64,000 nt of DNA from Ancylobacter sp. WKF20 (GTDB lineage: Bacteria > Pseudomonadota > Alphaproteobacteria > Rhizobiales > Xanthobacteraceae): positions 2,680,001 to 2,744,000 of the forward strand of contig NZ_CP121679.1 of NCBI RefSeq assembly GCF_029760895.1, read 5' to 3'. Positions 9,069 through 17,530 of this stretch are shown here, in pieces. The notes under the pieces are model-generated. The model was not told where the DNA came from, did not search any database, and saw only the letters and a program-made list of their open reading frames with translations. The position numbers and the translations under genes are program-made. Every line of letters begins with the position of its first letter. Position 1 is the stretch's first letter.

Positions 9069-10007
9069 ATGGCCCCGAATGGTTCGAGCCCGACCGGCGC
9101 GCCGCAGGTCATTTCCATCGGCGAAGTCATGGCGGAATTCTCCCGCGGCGCCGATGGGCGCTACGGCGCGGCCTATGGCGGCGACACTTTCAACACCGCC
9201 GTCTATCTCGCCCGTGCCGGCATCACGACCAGCTATGTCACCGCGCTGGGCGACGACACCTATTCGGACGCCATCCGCGCCGCCGCCGAGGCGGAGGGCA
9301 TCGCCACCCGGCTGATGCTGCGCGTGCCCGGCCGCACGGTGGGCCTCTATGTCATCGACACCGATGCCCGCGGCGAGCGCACCTTCTCTTACTGGCGCGA
9401 CAACTCGCCCGCGCGCGACCTGTTCGAGCTGCCGGGCTGGGAAGTGGTGGCGGAAGCGCTGATCGAGGCGAGCGTCATCTATCTCTCCGGCATCACCCTC
9501 TCGCTCTATTCCAATAACGGCCTCGGCCGTCTGCTGGCGACGCTGGAATTCGCCCGCGAGCGTGGCGCCCGCATCGTCTTCGACACCAATTTCCGCCCGC
9601 GCGCCTGGGGCGGCGACATTGCCCGCGCCCGCGCCGTCTATGCGCAGGCGCTGAAGCGCAGTTCCATCGCCCTGCCGACCTTCGAGGATGAGGTGATGCT
9701 GTGGGGCGATGGCTCGCCCGCCGCCACCGCCGAACGGCTCGCCACCTTCGGCGTGCCGGAAGTCGTGGTGAAGAACGGCGCTGAGGGCGCGCTGGTAATG
9801 GCGGGTGGCGCCTCGCACTTCGTGCCGATCCCCGCCCCGGTCCAGCCTGTGGATACGACAGCCGCCGGGGACAGCTTCAACGCCGCCTATCTCGCCGCGC
9901 GCCTCACGGGCGCCACACCGGTGGCGGCGGCGGAAGCCGGCCATGCGCTGGCTGGGCGTGTCATCCGCCATCGCGGCGCGATCATGCCGCGCCCGGCCAA
10001 CGCCTGA
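9069..10007 (+). CDS. kdgK: PfkB-family kinase, likely 2-dehydro-3-deoxygluconate kinase
   Basis: 312 aa ribokinase-fold sugar kinase. N-terminal GEVMAEFSRG and YGGDTFNTAVYLAR fit KDG kinases. The second PfkB signature DTTAAGDSFNAAYLA carries the anion hole and catalytic Asp. It would phosphorylate KDG to KDPG, the substrate of the eda aldolase encoded at 43328 in this window. The start at ATG 9069 follows AGGAGGGCG; an upstream frame opening at 9006 is less likely. The assignment against other PfkB sugars rests on similarity of the N-terminal motifs. Confidence 0.75.
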   Translation: MAPNGSSPTGAPQVISIGEVMAEFSRGADGRYGAAYGGDTFNTAVYLARAGITTSYVTALGDDTYSDAIRAAAEAEGIATRLMLRVPGRTVGLYVIDTDARGERTFSYWRDNSPARDLFELPGWEVVAEALIEASVIYLSGITLSLYSNNGLGRLLATLEFARERGARIVFDTNFRPRAWGGDIARARAVYAQALKRSSIALPTFEDEVMLWGDGSPAATAERLATFGVPEVVVKNGAEGALVMAGGASHFVPIPAPVQPVDTTAAGDSFNAAYLAARLTGATPVAAAEAGHALAGRVIRHRGAIMPRPANA

Positions 10008-10075
10008 TCCACAGGGGCGCGATCCGCCAACACCCGGAAATCGCCCGGCTTTTGTCCCCTGAGAGCCCCCGCCGG

Positions 10076-10106
10076 CTTGCAACCGCTTCTGCGAACCAGT
10101 TGCAAG
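10076..10106. repeat. Inverted repeat upstream of the CDF gene
   Basis: CTTGCAAC at 10076-10083 and its exact complement GTTGCAAG at 10099-10106 are separated by 15 nt, ~90 bp before the cation-efflux start. It could be an operator or a hairpin in the leader; nothing else identifies it. Confidence 0.4.
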
Positions 10107-10197
10107 TGCTTGACGCTGTTGATTTTTTGACGCGCAGGCCCTAAGCGCATCGTCCCAGGGCGCCGGGCGCCGTGAGCAGCCTCAAGGAACAGGGCGC

Positions 10198-11085
10198 ATG
10201 GCAGTCTCCGCGCGGATCGCGATGATCAATGTCGGCATCAGTCTTCTGGTGCTGGCGCTGAAATATGTGGCCTTCCTGCTCACCGGCTCGGTCGCGCTCT
10301 ATTCGGACGCGCTGGAAAGCATCGTCAATGTCGCCACCGCCATCGCCGCCGTGGTGGCGCTGCGCGTCAGCGCCCGCCCGGCCGATGCCGCCCATCCCTA
10401 TGGCTATGCCAAGGCCGAATATTTCTCCGCCGTCATCGTCGGCGTGCTCATCGTCGTCGCGGCGATCTCGATCATGCGCGAGGTCTATCTCGGCTGGCTG
10501 GAGCCCCATGTCTTCACTGCCGCGCCGGTGGGCCTCGCCATCAACGCGGCGGCGGGCGTCATCAACGCCGTCTGGTGCGCGACGCTGATCCGCACCGGCC
10601 GGCGCGTGCGCTCCCCGGCGCTGATCGCCGACGGCCAGCACCTGCTCACCGACGTCATCTCCTCCGCCGGCGTGCTGATCGGCGTCGTCGTCGCGGCCTT
10701 TTCGGGCTGGGAGCGGCTCGACCTCATCCTCGCCGGCCTCGTCGCGCTCAACATCCTGTGGTCGGGCTACAAGGTGCTGAAGGAAAGCGTCGGCGGGCTG
10801 ATGGACCAGGCCGTGCCGGCCGAGACGCTGACCCAGATCCGCAAGGTCATCGCCGCGCAGGCGATCGGCGCCATCGAGGCGCATGACCTGCGCACCCGGC
10901 AGGCCGGGCGGATGATCTTCGTCGATTTCCACCTCGTCGTGCCCCGCGACATGCCGGTCTGCGAAGCGCACGCCATCTGCGACCGCATCGAGGACGCGCT
11001 GGAGGCGGAAGTGGCGGATGTGCTCGTCAACATCCATGTCGAGCCGGACGAAAAGGCCAAGCAGCAAGGCGTGCCGGTGCTGTAA
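10198..11085 (+). CDS. Cation diffusion facilitator (CDF) family transporter
   Basis: 295 aa inner-membrane metal/proton antiporter. Six predicted transmembrane helices lie in residues ~1-205. Metal-site residues are visible in LYSDALESIVN (TM2) and ADGQHLLTDVISSAG (HxxxD, TM5), and HPYGYAKAEYFSA lies in the first cytoplasmic loop. A soluble C-terminal domain (~210-290) carries VDFHLVVP and an HVEP ending. It exports divalent metal such as Zn, Fe, Co or Mn; sequence alone does not decide which. The ATG at 10198 follows AAGGAACAGG. Confidence 0.9.
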   Translation: MAVSARIAMINVGISLLVLALKYVAFLLTGSVALYSDALESIVNVATAIAAVVALRVSARPADAAHPYGYAKAEYFSAVIVGVLIVVAAISIMREVYLGWLEPHVFTAAPVGLAINAAAGVINAVWCATLIRTGRRVRSPALIADGQHLLTDVISSAGVLIGVVVAAFSGWERLDLILAGLVALNILWSGYKVLKESVGGLMDQAVPAETLTQIRKVIAAQAIGAIEAHDLRTRQAGRMIFVDFHLVVPRDMPVCEAHAICDRIEDALEAEVADVLVNIHVEPDEKAKQQGVPVL

Positions 11086-11153
11086 GGTCGGGGTGGCTAA
11101 GCGACCCACGCCTCCCGTTATCTGACAGCGCGAAGCCTTCATCCTCGAAACAC

Positions 11154-11250
11154 CGTCATCCCGGACGGCCGCAGGCCGATCCGGGATCGCAAGCCGCATC
11201 GGACCCGGCACGCGATCCCGGCTCTTCGCTACGCTACGGCCGGGATGACG
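11154..11250. repeat. Palindromic dispersed repeat (REP-like)
   Basis: CGTCATCCCGG at 11154-11164 is exactly complementary to CCGGGATGACG at 11240-11250, with internal GATCCGGGATCG and CGCGATCCCGGCT segments. The same words (GCGATCCCGGCT, CCGGGATGACG) recur at 19201-19237 between the two gntR genes, so this is one member of a dispersed intergenic repeat family. It sits between convergent CDF and mltB genes. Confidence 0.65.
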
Positions 11251-11324
11251 TGGTTCGGAAGGATGATCGCGGCCGGGTCGAGATTATCTCGTCCCCCCGC
11301 GCTCCCCCGCCAAAAGGCAAGCCC

Positions 11325-12584
11325 TCACCGCCCCGCGCGCAGGGCCGCCAGCAATTCCGGCGTCGGGTAGGAATCGGCGGGCAGGCCTAGGCGCATCTGC
11401 TCGACCTTCACCGCCTGCCGCGTCGCCGCGCCGGTGATGCCGTCGACCCGGCCGACATGGTGACCGCGCGCATTGAGCAGGCGCTGCAGCTCCACCACCT
11501 GCGCCTGCGACAGCACCGGAATGGCCTTGCCCGCCCCGCGATTATAGGCCGGCGCGCCGGCGACGCGGGCGGCGAGATAGGCGGCCGAGGTCGCGTAGAC
11601 CAGCGAGTTGTTCCACTCGGTGAAGATGTCGAAATTCGCATAGACGAGGAAAGCCGGGCCGGTGCGACCGACCGGCAGCAGCACCGAGGCCGGCAGATTG
11701 TCCGCCGGCAGCGGCTGGCCGCTCGCCCGCGTGACGCCGAAGCGCGCCCATTGGGAGCGCGGCAGCTTGATCGCGAGGTCCGCCTGATCCCAGGGCAGGT
11801 TCGCCGGCACGCGGATCTCTTCCAGCCAGGGCTGGCCGCGCTGCCAGCCGAGCGCCTTGATGTAGTTGGCGGCGGAGGCGAGCGCGTCAGGCGCCGAGCG
11901 CAGGAGGTCGATATGGCCGTCGCCGTCGAAATCGATGCCGTAATTCAGATAATGGTCGGGCAGGAACTGGAACTGGCCGAGTTCCCCGGCCCAGGGCCCG
12001 CGCATGGTCTGCGGGGTCAGGTCGCCGCGGTCGATGATCTTCAGCGCCGCCATGAGCTGGGTGCGGAACATCTCCGCCCGCCGGCAGTCCCAGGCGAGGC
12101 TGGCGACCGAGCGGATGGTGTTCTTGTCGCCCATGAAGGCGCCGAAATCGGTCTCCAGCCCCCAGAAGGCGACGAGCACCGCGCCGGGCACGCCGAATTG
12201 CTGCTCGATCCGGTCGAACAGCGCCTGATTCTTCTGGATCAGCTGGCGGCCCTGCTGGATGCGGTAATTGGCGACCATACGGTCGGAGAACTCGAAGAAA
12301 CTCTGCGCGAACACCTTCTGCCCGCGATCGGTGCCGACCACCTGCGCGTCATAGGTCACGCCGTTCAGCGCCGCCGCCACGGTGCGGGCCGAGACGCCCT
12401 GCGCCACCGCCTGCCGCTTGAAGCCCTCGAGCCATTCATTGAACCCGGCGCCGGAATTGCCGCAGGCGGCGGCCGGCGCGCCTTGCGCGCTCGCGGGACC
12501 CGCCCCGGCCAGGGCCAGTAGGGCGAGAAGCGGCGCGGCGGCCAGCGTGGTGGAAAGGCGCGAGATGGACGGCGGCATGGGCAT
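11325..12584 (-). CDS. mltB: Lytic murein transglycosylase, MltB type, with PG-binding domain
   Basis: 419 aa. N-terminal signal peptide (SRLSTTLAAAPLLALLALAG...ASA). The SLT/MltB catalytic domain spans ~40-330 and shows VLVAFWGLETDFGAFMGDK (catalytic Glu in the ETDFG motif), GELGQFQFLPDHYLNYGID and EWNNSLVYATSAAYLA. A C-terminal peptidoglycan-binding domain (~350-415, LNARGHHVGRVDGITGAATR) follows. It cleaves glycan strands to 1,6-anhydro-muropeptides in the periplasm. The start is at 12584 or the ATG two codons inside. It is divergent from the DJ-1 family gene. Confidence 0.9.
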   Translation of the reverse strand: MPMPPSISRLSTTLAAAPLLALLALAGAGPASAQGAPAAACGNSGAGFNEWLEGFKRQAVAQGVSARTVAAALNGVTYDAQVVGTDRGQKVFAQSFFEFSDRMVANYRIQQGRQLIQKNQALFDRIEQQFGVPGAVLVAFWGLETDFGAFMGDKNTIRSVASLAWDCRRAEMFRTQLMAALKIIDRGDLTPQTMRGPWAGELGQFQFLPDHYLNYGIDFDGDGHIDLLRSAPDALASAANYIKALGWQRGQPWLEEIRVPANLPWDQADLAIKLPRSQWARFGVTRASGQPLPADNLPASVLLPVGRTGPAFLVYANFDIFTEWNNSLVYATSAAYLAARVAGAPAYNRGAGKAIPVLSQAQVVELQRLLNARGHHVGRVDGITGAATRQAVKVEQMRLGLPADSYPTPELLAALRAGR

Positions 12585-12713
12585 CCCCGTTGGCGGGTGA
12601 ATGTTTCCTCGTGATTCGGACTGTACAGGAAATGAACCGCGCGCACGCGCGCGCGACGATTGACGCTCCCGGCGCGATGGCGATGATCGCGGGCCTCATC
12701 GCGGAGACCGCCC

Positions 12714-13412
12714 ATGCATGTCGTCATGCTGCTCTACCCGAACCTCACCCAGCTCGACCTCACCGGTCCCTATGAGGTGTTCGGCCGCTTTCCCGAGCTC
12801 ACGCTGGACCTGGTGTGGAAGACCCGCGCGCCGGTCGCCGACTGCCGGGGACTGACCATCCTGCCGACGCATGATTTCGCCGATTGCCCGCAGGCCGACA
12901 TCCTCTTCGTGCCGGGCGGCCCCGGCCAGCTCGCGCTGATGGAGGATGAGGAGGTGCTGGGCTTCCTGCGCCGGCAGGCGGCGGGGGCGCGCTATGTCAC
13001 CTCGGTCTGCACGGGATCGCTGGTTCTCGCCGCCGCCGGGCTGCTCAAGGGGCGCCGGGCCACCTGCCATTGGCTGTCGCTCGACCAGCTCGCCCTGCTC
13101 GGCGCGGTGCCAGTGGCCGAGCGCGTGGTGGTGGACGGCGCGGTCGTCACCGGCGCTGGCGTCACCTCCGGCATCGACTTCGCCCTCGCTCTGACCGCCC
13201 ACATTTTCGGCGAGGCGCGGGCGCGGCACGCCCAGCTCTTCATGGAATACGACCCCGCCCCGCCCTTCCCCGGCGGCTCGCCGGCGAGCAGCGATCCGGC
13301 ACTGGTGGCGCAGATCCGCGCGGAGACCGCCTCGTTCCAGACCCGGCGGGCGGAGACGGCGCGGCGGGTGGCGGCGACGCTCGATCAGGCGGCGGCGGGA
13401 GCGGGCGCATGA
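12714..13412 (+). CDS. DJ-1/PfpI family protein, isonitrile hydratase-like
   Basis: 232 aa. The flavodoxin-like DJ-1/PfpI fold is marked by LTGPYEVFGRFPEL (conserved Glu), FVPGGPGQLALM and the nucleophile elbow SVCTGSLVLAAAGLLKGRRAT with its Cys. These match proteins annotated as isonitrile hydratase (InhA) and GlxA-type amidase-like domains without the AraC HTH. The true substrate is unknown. The last codon overlaps the NUDIX start (ATGA), so the two are probably one transcript. Confidence 0.8.
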   Translation: MHVVMLLYPNLTQLDLTGPYEVFGRFPELTLDLVWKTRAPVADCRGLTILPTHDFADCPQADILFVPGGPGQLALMEDEEVLGFLRRQAAGARYVTSVCTGSLVLAAAGLLKGRRATCHWLSLDQLALLGAVPVAERVVVDGAVVTGAGVTSGIDFALALTAHIFGEARARHAQLFMEYDPAPPFPGGSPASSDPALVAQIRAETASFQTRRAETARRVAATLDQAAAGAGA

Positions 13413-13852
13413 GCGCCGCCGCACCGACCCGTCCCGTCCCCGCCGTACTGGCGGTCGTCCTGCGCGACGGCGAGGTGCTGCTGGTGCGCCGCGCCAACCC
13501 ACCCGATCAGGGGCGCTGGGGCTTTCCCGGCGGACGGATGGAAATGGGCGAGACGCATCTGGAGGCGGCGCTGCGCGAGCTTAATGAGGAGACCGGCATC
13601 GTCGCCGATTCCCCCCGGCTGCTCACCGTGCTGGATTTCATCGAGCATGATGAGGCCGGGCGCCTCGCGCATCATTTCGCGATGATCGCGGTGCTCTGCC
13701 AATGGCGCAGCGGCGACGGGATGGCGGCGGATGACGCGCTGGAGACCCGCTGGTTCGACCGGGCGGGGCTGGCCGAGCTCGGCGCCACCGCCAGTCTCAA
13801 GGTCGAGTTCCTCGCCGACCTCGCTTTGGCGGAAAGCGCGCTCGCCGGCTGA
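13409..13852 (+). CDS. NUDIX hydrolase
   Basis: 147 aa, a single NUDIX domain. The Nudix box is complete at 13529-13600: GGRMEMGET, then ALRELNEETGI (GX5EX7REUXEEXGU). It hydrolyses a nucleoside diphosphate linked to another moiety; the APTRPVPAVLAVVLRDGEVLLVRR style of N-terminus resembles ADP-ribose or dNTP pyrophosphatases. The ATG at 13409 overlaps the stop of the DJ-1 gene by 4 bp. It converges with OFA transporter 1. Confidence 0.85.
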   Translation: MSAAAPTRPVPAVLAVVLRDGEVLLVRRANPPDQGRWGFPGGRMEMGETHLEAALRELNEETGIVADSPRLLTVLDFIEHDEAGRLAHHFAMIAVLCQWRSGDGMAADDALETRWFDRAGLAELGATASLKVEFLADLALAESALAG

Positions 13853-13902
13853 ACCGCCGACGCCCCGCCTTGAGCAGCTCCCGCCCCTTTGGCAGGGCGG
13901 TT

Positions 13903-13935
13903 CACAAAAGGAAACGGGCCCCCGAAGGGGCCCGC
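13903..13935 (-). terminator. Intrinsic terminator of OFA transporter 1
   Basis: CGGGCCCC-CGAA-GGGGCCCG (13915-13934) forms a perfect 8-bp stem. Read on the minus strand it is followed by TTTCCTTTT, so it ends the OFA transporter transcript ~27 nt after its stop. Confidence 0.8.
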
Positions 13936-13961
13936 TCATTGTCGTGCCGTGACCGGAAGGA

Positions 13962-15293
13962 TCAGGCGTGCGCCGAGGCCGACCGGGTGGCCGAGGCATC
14001 CGCCGCATTGAGCGCGGTGGAGCGGGCCACGTGGTTCTTCAGCGCCTTCGGCAGGACCGTGATGGCGAGGAAGGCCGCGAACAGGTCCATGGCGGCGACG
14101 GTGTAGAGCACGGTCGACCAGGTGCCGGTCGCTTCCATCAGCAGGTTGCCGACCGGAACGAACAGGGCGCCGATGCCCTTGGCGCAGTAGAGCACGCCGT
14201 AGATCTTCGCGATGTGCTTGGTGCCGAAGGCGTCGCCCGCCAGCGCCGAGAACAGCGAGTAGACTTCACCCCAGGCGAGGAAGACGACGCCGGAGAGGAT
14301 GAGGAACGCCCACGGATTGTGGCCGAAATAGCCGAGCGCGATGATGCCGATGCCTTCGAGCGAGAAGGCGATCACCATGGTCTTCTCACGGCCGATATGG
14401 TCGGAGATCCAGCCGAACAGCGGACGCGAGATGCCGTTCATGATGCGGTCGAGCATCAGGGCGAGCGGCAGGGCGGCCATGACGAAGAAGTACAGGTCGA
14501 CCTTGAACTCCTTCACGCCGAGGTCCTGCGCGATGACGCCGAGCTGGGCGACCGCCATCATGCCGCCGGTCACCACGCAGGTGAACATGAGCAGCATCAG
14601 CCAGAACAGCTTGCTGTTCAGGGCTTCCGGCAGGGTGTAGTCGCGCGAGCTCTGGGTCAGCTTGGTGGACGGCTTGACCTGGCCGGGCTTCGGCGAGGCG
14701 AGGAACCACGCGGCGATGAAGGCGAGACCGCCCTGCAGCAGGCCGAAGAAGAAGAAGGTCTCCTGGAAGCCCGAGGATTCGATCATCGCGGCGATCGGCA
14801 GGATGGTGGCGGCGGAGCCGGCGCCATAACCGCCCGCGGTGAGGCCGACGGCGAGGCCGCGGCGATCCGGGAACCACTTGAGCGCGTTGTTGATGCAGGT
14901 CGCGTAGATCGAGCCCACGCCGATGCCGCCAACGGCCGCGCCGACATAGAAGCCCATCAGGGTGGTGGCCTGCGAGTTCAGCACCCAGGCGGTGCCGATC
15001 ATGAGCGCGCCGAAGGCGACCATGAAGCGGGGGCCGAACTTGTCGATGAAGTAGCCTTCGATCGGCGCGAGCCAGGTCTGCACGAGAACGAAGATGGTGA
15101 ACGCGATCTGGATCGACGCGCGTTCCCAGCCGAAGGTCTTCTGGATTTCCGGCACGAACAGCGTCCAGGCGTACTGGATGTTCGCGGTGGCGACCATACA
15201 CACGACACCGACGACGAGCTGGAGCCAGCGGCGGCCTTCGGAGAAGTCGGCACCCGGCCCGGCGGCCGCGGTGGTCTGGTTATACGTGCTCAA
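13962..15293 (-). CDS. OFA-family MFS transporter 1 (oxalate/formate antiporter type)
   Basis: 443 aa, 12 predicted transmembrane helices. Family hallmarks: RRWLQLVVGVVCMVATANIQ at the start, PIEGYFIDKFGPR after TM2, GGIGVGSIYATCINNALKWF in TM4-5 and FLAWGEVYSLFSALAGDAFG late in the protein. OFA members include OxlT, which exchanges oxalate for formate. The reading frame opens at a TTG at 15317, but a second TTG at 15293 follows GAGAGGAG at good spacing and gives a start (MSTYNQ) aligned with paralogue 2, so I choose it. Substrate is inferred from oxc/frc nearby. Confidence 0.85.
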   Translation of the reverse strand: MSTYNQTTAAAGPGADFSEGRRWLQLVVGVVCMVATANIQYAWTLFVPEIQKTFGWERASIQIAFTIFVLVQTWLAPIEGYFIDKFGPRFMVAFGALMIGTAWVLNSQATTLMGFYVGAAVGGIGVGSIYATCINNALKWFPDRRGLAVGLTAGGYGAGSAATILPIAAMIESSGFQETFFFFGLLQGGLAFIAAWFLASPKPGQVKPSTKLTQSSRDYTLPEALNSKLFWLMLLMFTCVVTGGMMAVAQLGVIAQDLGVKEFKVDLYFFVMAALPLALMLDRIMNGISRPLFGWISDHIGREKTMVIAFSLEGIGIIALGYFGHNPWAFLILSGVVFLAWGEVYSLFSALAGDAFGTKHIAKIYGVLYCAKGIGALFVPVGNLLMEATGTWSTVLYTVAAMDLFAAFLAITVLPKALKNHVARSTALNAADASATRSASAHA

Positions 15294-16010
15294 GGGCGAT
15301 CTCCTCTCCCAAATCAAGATGTGCCGCGGATCGGCTTATCGTTGCGGTCGCTCATGCCGTTGGGGCGCGGCGCCGGTTTTTTGGCCTCGGGCGACGTGTC
15401 CGCCGCCTCAAGGCAGCCGCATGCGCGGCGATGGTCCTACAAGGTTGTTTTGCCGTTTCCGGGCCCTGCCTCGTCCCCCTGCGGCGTGCCGCGCTCAGGT
15501 TGACGCAAGGGCCCGGTTCCGACCCGCTGAACCCTGATCTTAATCGACAATATTATGTATGCCAATTGGGATTTGTTGGCGCTCTACAGTTCCGTAAGGC
15601 GCACTATTTTCCAAGTTCTTTTGGGTCAGCAGTGCTCACTCAACGTAGATACTGACTGACAACGCTCATATTACCCTGCGTTCTCCGCCTGTTGGCAGTC
15701 AGACGTTATCAAGAAACTCTGGGGCACTTGAACTGGTCGTCGACAGAGTGACAACCTGATGACATCGCTCAACGGGGGAACGGGATGCCCGCAGGGCGCC
15801 ACAATCGCGCCCGATTCGTCTTTGGAACGATGAAAAACGACCGTTGCGGGCACGCGGTAATCGCGTGCGACCGACCTCCGAACGGGCAAAGCCCCCGCCC
15901 GGCAAGGCGAAAAGCAGCCCGCCCGGGCCGCGCGACACCGCGTCTTGCGGGGACGCGCCAGGAGCCGCTCACGACAAACGGCGCCTCCGGGGACGCGCGG
16001 GGTATGGGCC
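15294..16010. other. Non-coding stretch upstream of OFA transporter 1
   Basis: About 720 bp with no convincing reading frame. It holds a candidate operator half-site at 15548-15564 in an AT-rich patch (15540-15665). The remainder up to the terminator of OFA transporter 2 shows no codon structure, ribosome site or repeat that I can support. Confidence 0.5.
15548..15564 (-). promoter_or_regulatory. Candidate oxalate-regulon site upstream of OFA1
   Basis: Read on the minus strand: TGGCAT-ACATA-ATATTG. The first arm matches the TGGYAT-N5-ATRCCA palindrome found before gntR2, panE2 and the 42-aa gene; the second arm is degenerate. It lies ~255 nt upstream of the OFA1 start in an AT-rich patch likely to be its promoter. 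Confidence 0.35.
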
Positions 16011-16041
16011 AAAGAAAAAGGGCCCGCCAGTGGCGGGCCCT
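16011..16041 (-). terminator. Intrinsic terminator of OFA transporter 2
   Basis: GGGCCCGCC-AGT-GGCGGGCCC (16020-16040) is a perfect 9-bp stem; on the minus strand it is followed by CTTTTTCTTT. It lies ~30 nt after the OFA2 stop. Confidence 0.85.
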
Positions 16042-16071
16042 TGCGAAGGCGATGATGGAAGGCGTCGCGCC

Positions 16072-17376
16072 TCACTCGGCGGGGACGGCACTCGTGCTGG
16101 CATTGTGCGCCGTGACGCGGCGACGATGGGCGGCCGAGAGCGGCTTCAGGATCACCAGCGCCATGACGGCGGCGATGATGTTGAGCGCCGCCGCGGCGAC
16201 GAACACCGCGTGCCAGCTGCCGGTCATCGTGGTGATGATGCTGGTGAACGGCACGATCAGCGCCGCGGTGCCCTTGGCGGTGTAGAGCATGCCCGCATTG
16301 GTGGTGGCGAACTTCGAGCCGAAGGCGTCGCCGCACATCGCCGGGAACAGCGAGTAGATCTCGCCCCAGGCGAAGAAGACGAGGCCGGTCAGGATCACGA
16401 ACAGGACCGGGTTCGAGCCGAACACGGAGAGCGCGTAGATGCCGACGCCCTCGATGGCGAAGGCCACGAACATGGTGTTCTCACGGCCAATCTGGTCGGA
16501 CACCCAGCCGAAGAACGGACGGGTGAGGCCGTTCAGCACGCGGTCGATGGCGGCGGCGAAGGTGAGCGCCGGCAGGGTGAGGCCGAGCAGCGTCACCGGA
16601 ACGTCGGCGATCTGGAAGTCCTTGGCGATCGGGCCGAGCTGGGCGGTGGCCATCAGGCCGCCGGCCGCCATCATGACGAACATGGCGTACATGACCCAGA
16701 ACAGCGGGGTGGTGAGCATCTCCTTGGGGGAGAAGTCACGGGCGCTCTGCTTCACGGTCTTGGCGACATTCGCGGCGAAGACGGCGATCTGCTCCTTCTT
16801 CGGCGCGACCAGGAACAGGCCGAGGAAGAGGATGATGATGCCCTGGCCGATGCCGAAGTAGAAGAACGCGGCCTCGTAGCCCTGATTCTTGATCATGTTC
16901 TGGATCGGGATGACGGTCAGCGCCGAGCCGGCGCCGAAGCCGGCGGCGGTGATGCCGGCGGCAAGGCCGCGACGATCCGGGAACCACTTCAGCGAGTTGC
17001 CCACGCAGGTGCCGTAAACCGCGCCGGCGCCGATGCCGCCAATGGCAGCCGCGACATAGAGCAGGGTCAGCGAGTCGGCGTAGGAATTGATCAGCCAGGC
17101 GATGCCGCACATGAGGCCGCCGAACAGCACGACGACGCGCGGGCCGTACTTGTCGACGAACCAGCCCTCGATCGGGACCAGCCAGGTCTCGGTGACGATG
17201 AAGATCGAGAAGGCCACCTGGATCGCCGCGCGATCCCAGCCGTGACGCTCCTGCATCGGGTTCACGAAGAACGTCCAGCCATACTGCATGTTTGCAATCA
17301 TGCACATGCAGATGACGCCGAACACAAGCTGCAGCCAGCGGCTGCTATTCTGAGATGACGTTGCGGCAATAGCCAT
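16072..17376 (-). CDS. OFA-family MFS transporter 2 (oxalate/formate antiporter type)
   Basis: 434 aa, 12 predicted transmembrane helices and a clear paralogue of the transporter at 13962. Shared blocks include SRWLQLVFGVICMCMIANMQ, PIEGWFVDKYGPRVVV, GGIGAGAVYGTCVGNSLKWF and FFAWGEIYSLFPAMCGDAFGSK. The ATG at 17376 follows GAGGAAAA; an upstream in-frame TTG at 17397 is less likely. It sits upstream of OFA1 on the same strand, but each has its own terminator and ~700 bp intervenes, so they are separate units. Likely substrates are oxalate, formate or related small carboxylates; direction and specificity are not decidable here. Confidence 0.85.
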   Translation of the reverse strand: MAIAATSSQNSSRWLQLVFGVICMCMIANMQYGWTFFVNPMQERHGWDRAAIQVAFSIFIVTETWLVPIEGWFVDKYGPRVVVLFGGLMCGIAWLINSYADSLTLLYVAAAIGGIGAGAVYGTCVGNSLKWFPDRRGLAAGITAAGFGAGSALTVIPIQNMIKNQGYEAAFFYFGIGQGIIILFLGLFLVAPKKEQIAVFAANVAKTVKQSARDFSPKEMLTTPLFWVMYAMFVMMAAGGLMATAQLGPIAKDFQIADVPVTLLGLTLPALTFAAAIDRVLNGLTRPFFGWVSDQIGRENTMFVAFAIEGVGIYALSVFGSNPVLFVILTGLVFFAWGEIYSLFPAMCGDAFGSKFATTNAGMLYTAKGTAALIVPFTSIITTMTGSWHAVFVAAAALNIIAAVMALVILKPLSAAHRRRVTAHNASTSAVPAE

Positions 17377-17509
17377 TTTTTCCTCGAACGTTTCCAAACG
17401 TAAGGTTGAGCAAGTTCTATCTTGTTCTTCTTGTTTTCGCGCCGACCGAAACGCCTCCGCAGAGGCAACCGCCAGCAGACTGTAGGGAACATACTCCGCT
17501 TTTTTTGAT

Positions 17510-17530
17510 TATGCAAAATTTTGCATACCA
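17510..17530 (-). promoter_or_regulatory. Palindrome and operator half-site upstream of OFA2
   Basis: TATGCAAAATTTTGCATA (17510-17527) is a perfect 18-bp palindrome. It overlaps a partial copy of the island operator: on the minus strand TGGTAT-GCAAA-ATTTTG (17530-17514). It lies ~135 nt upstream of the OFA2 start. The perfect dyad in an AT-rich patch looks like a genuine regulator site; which protein binds is unknown. Confidence 0.5.
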
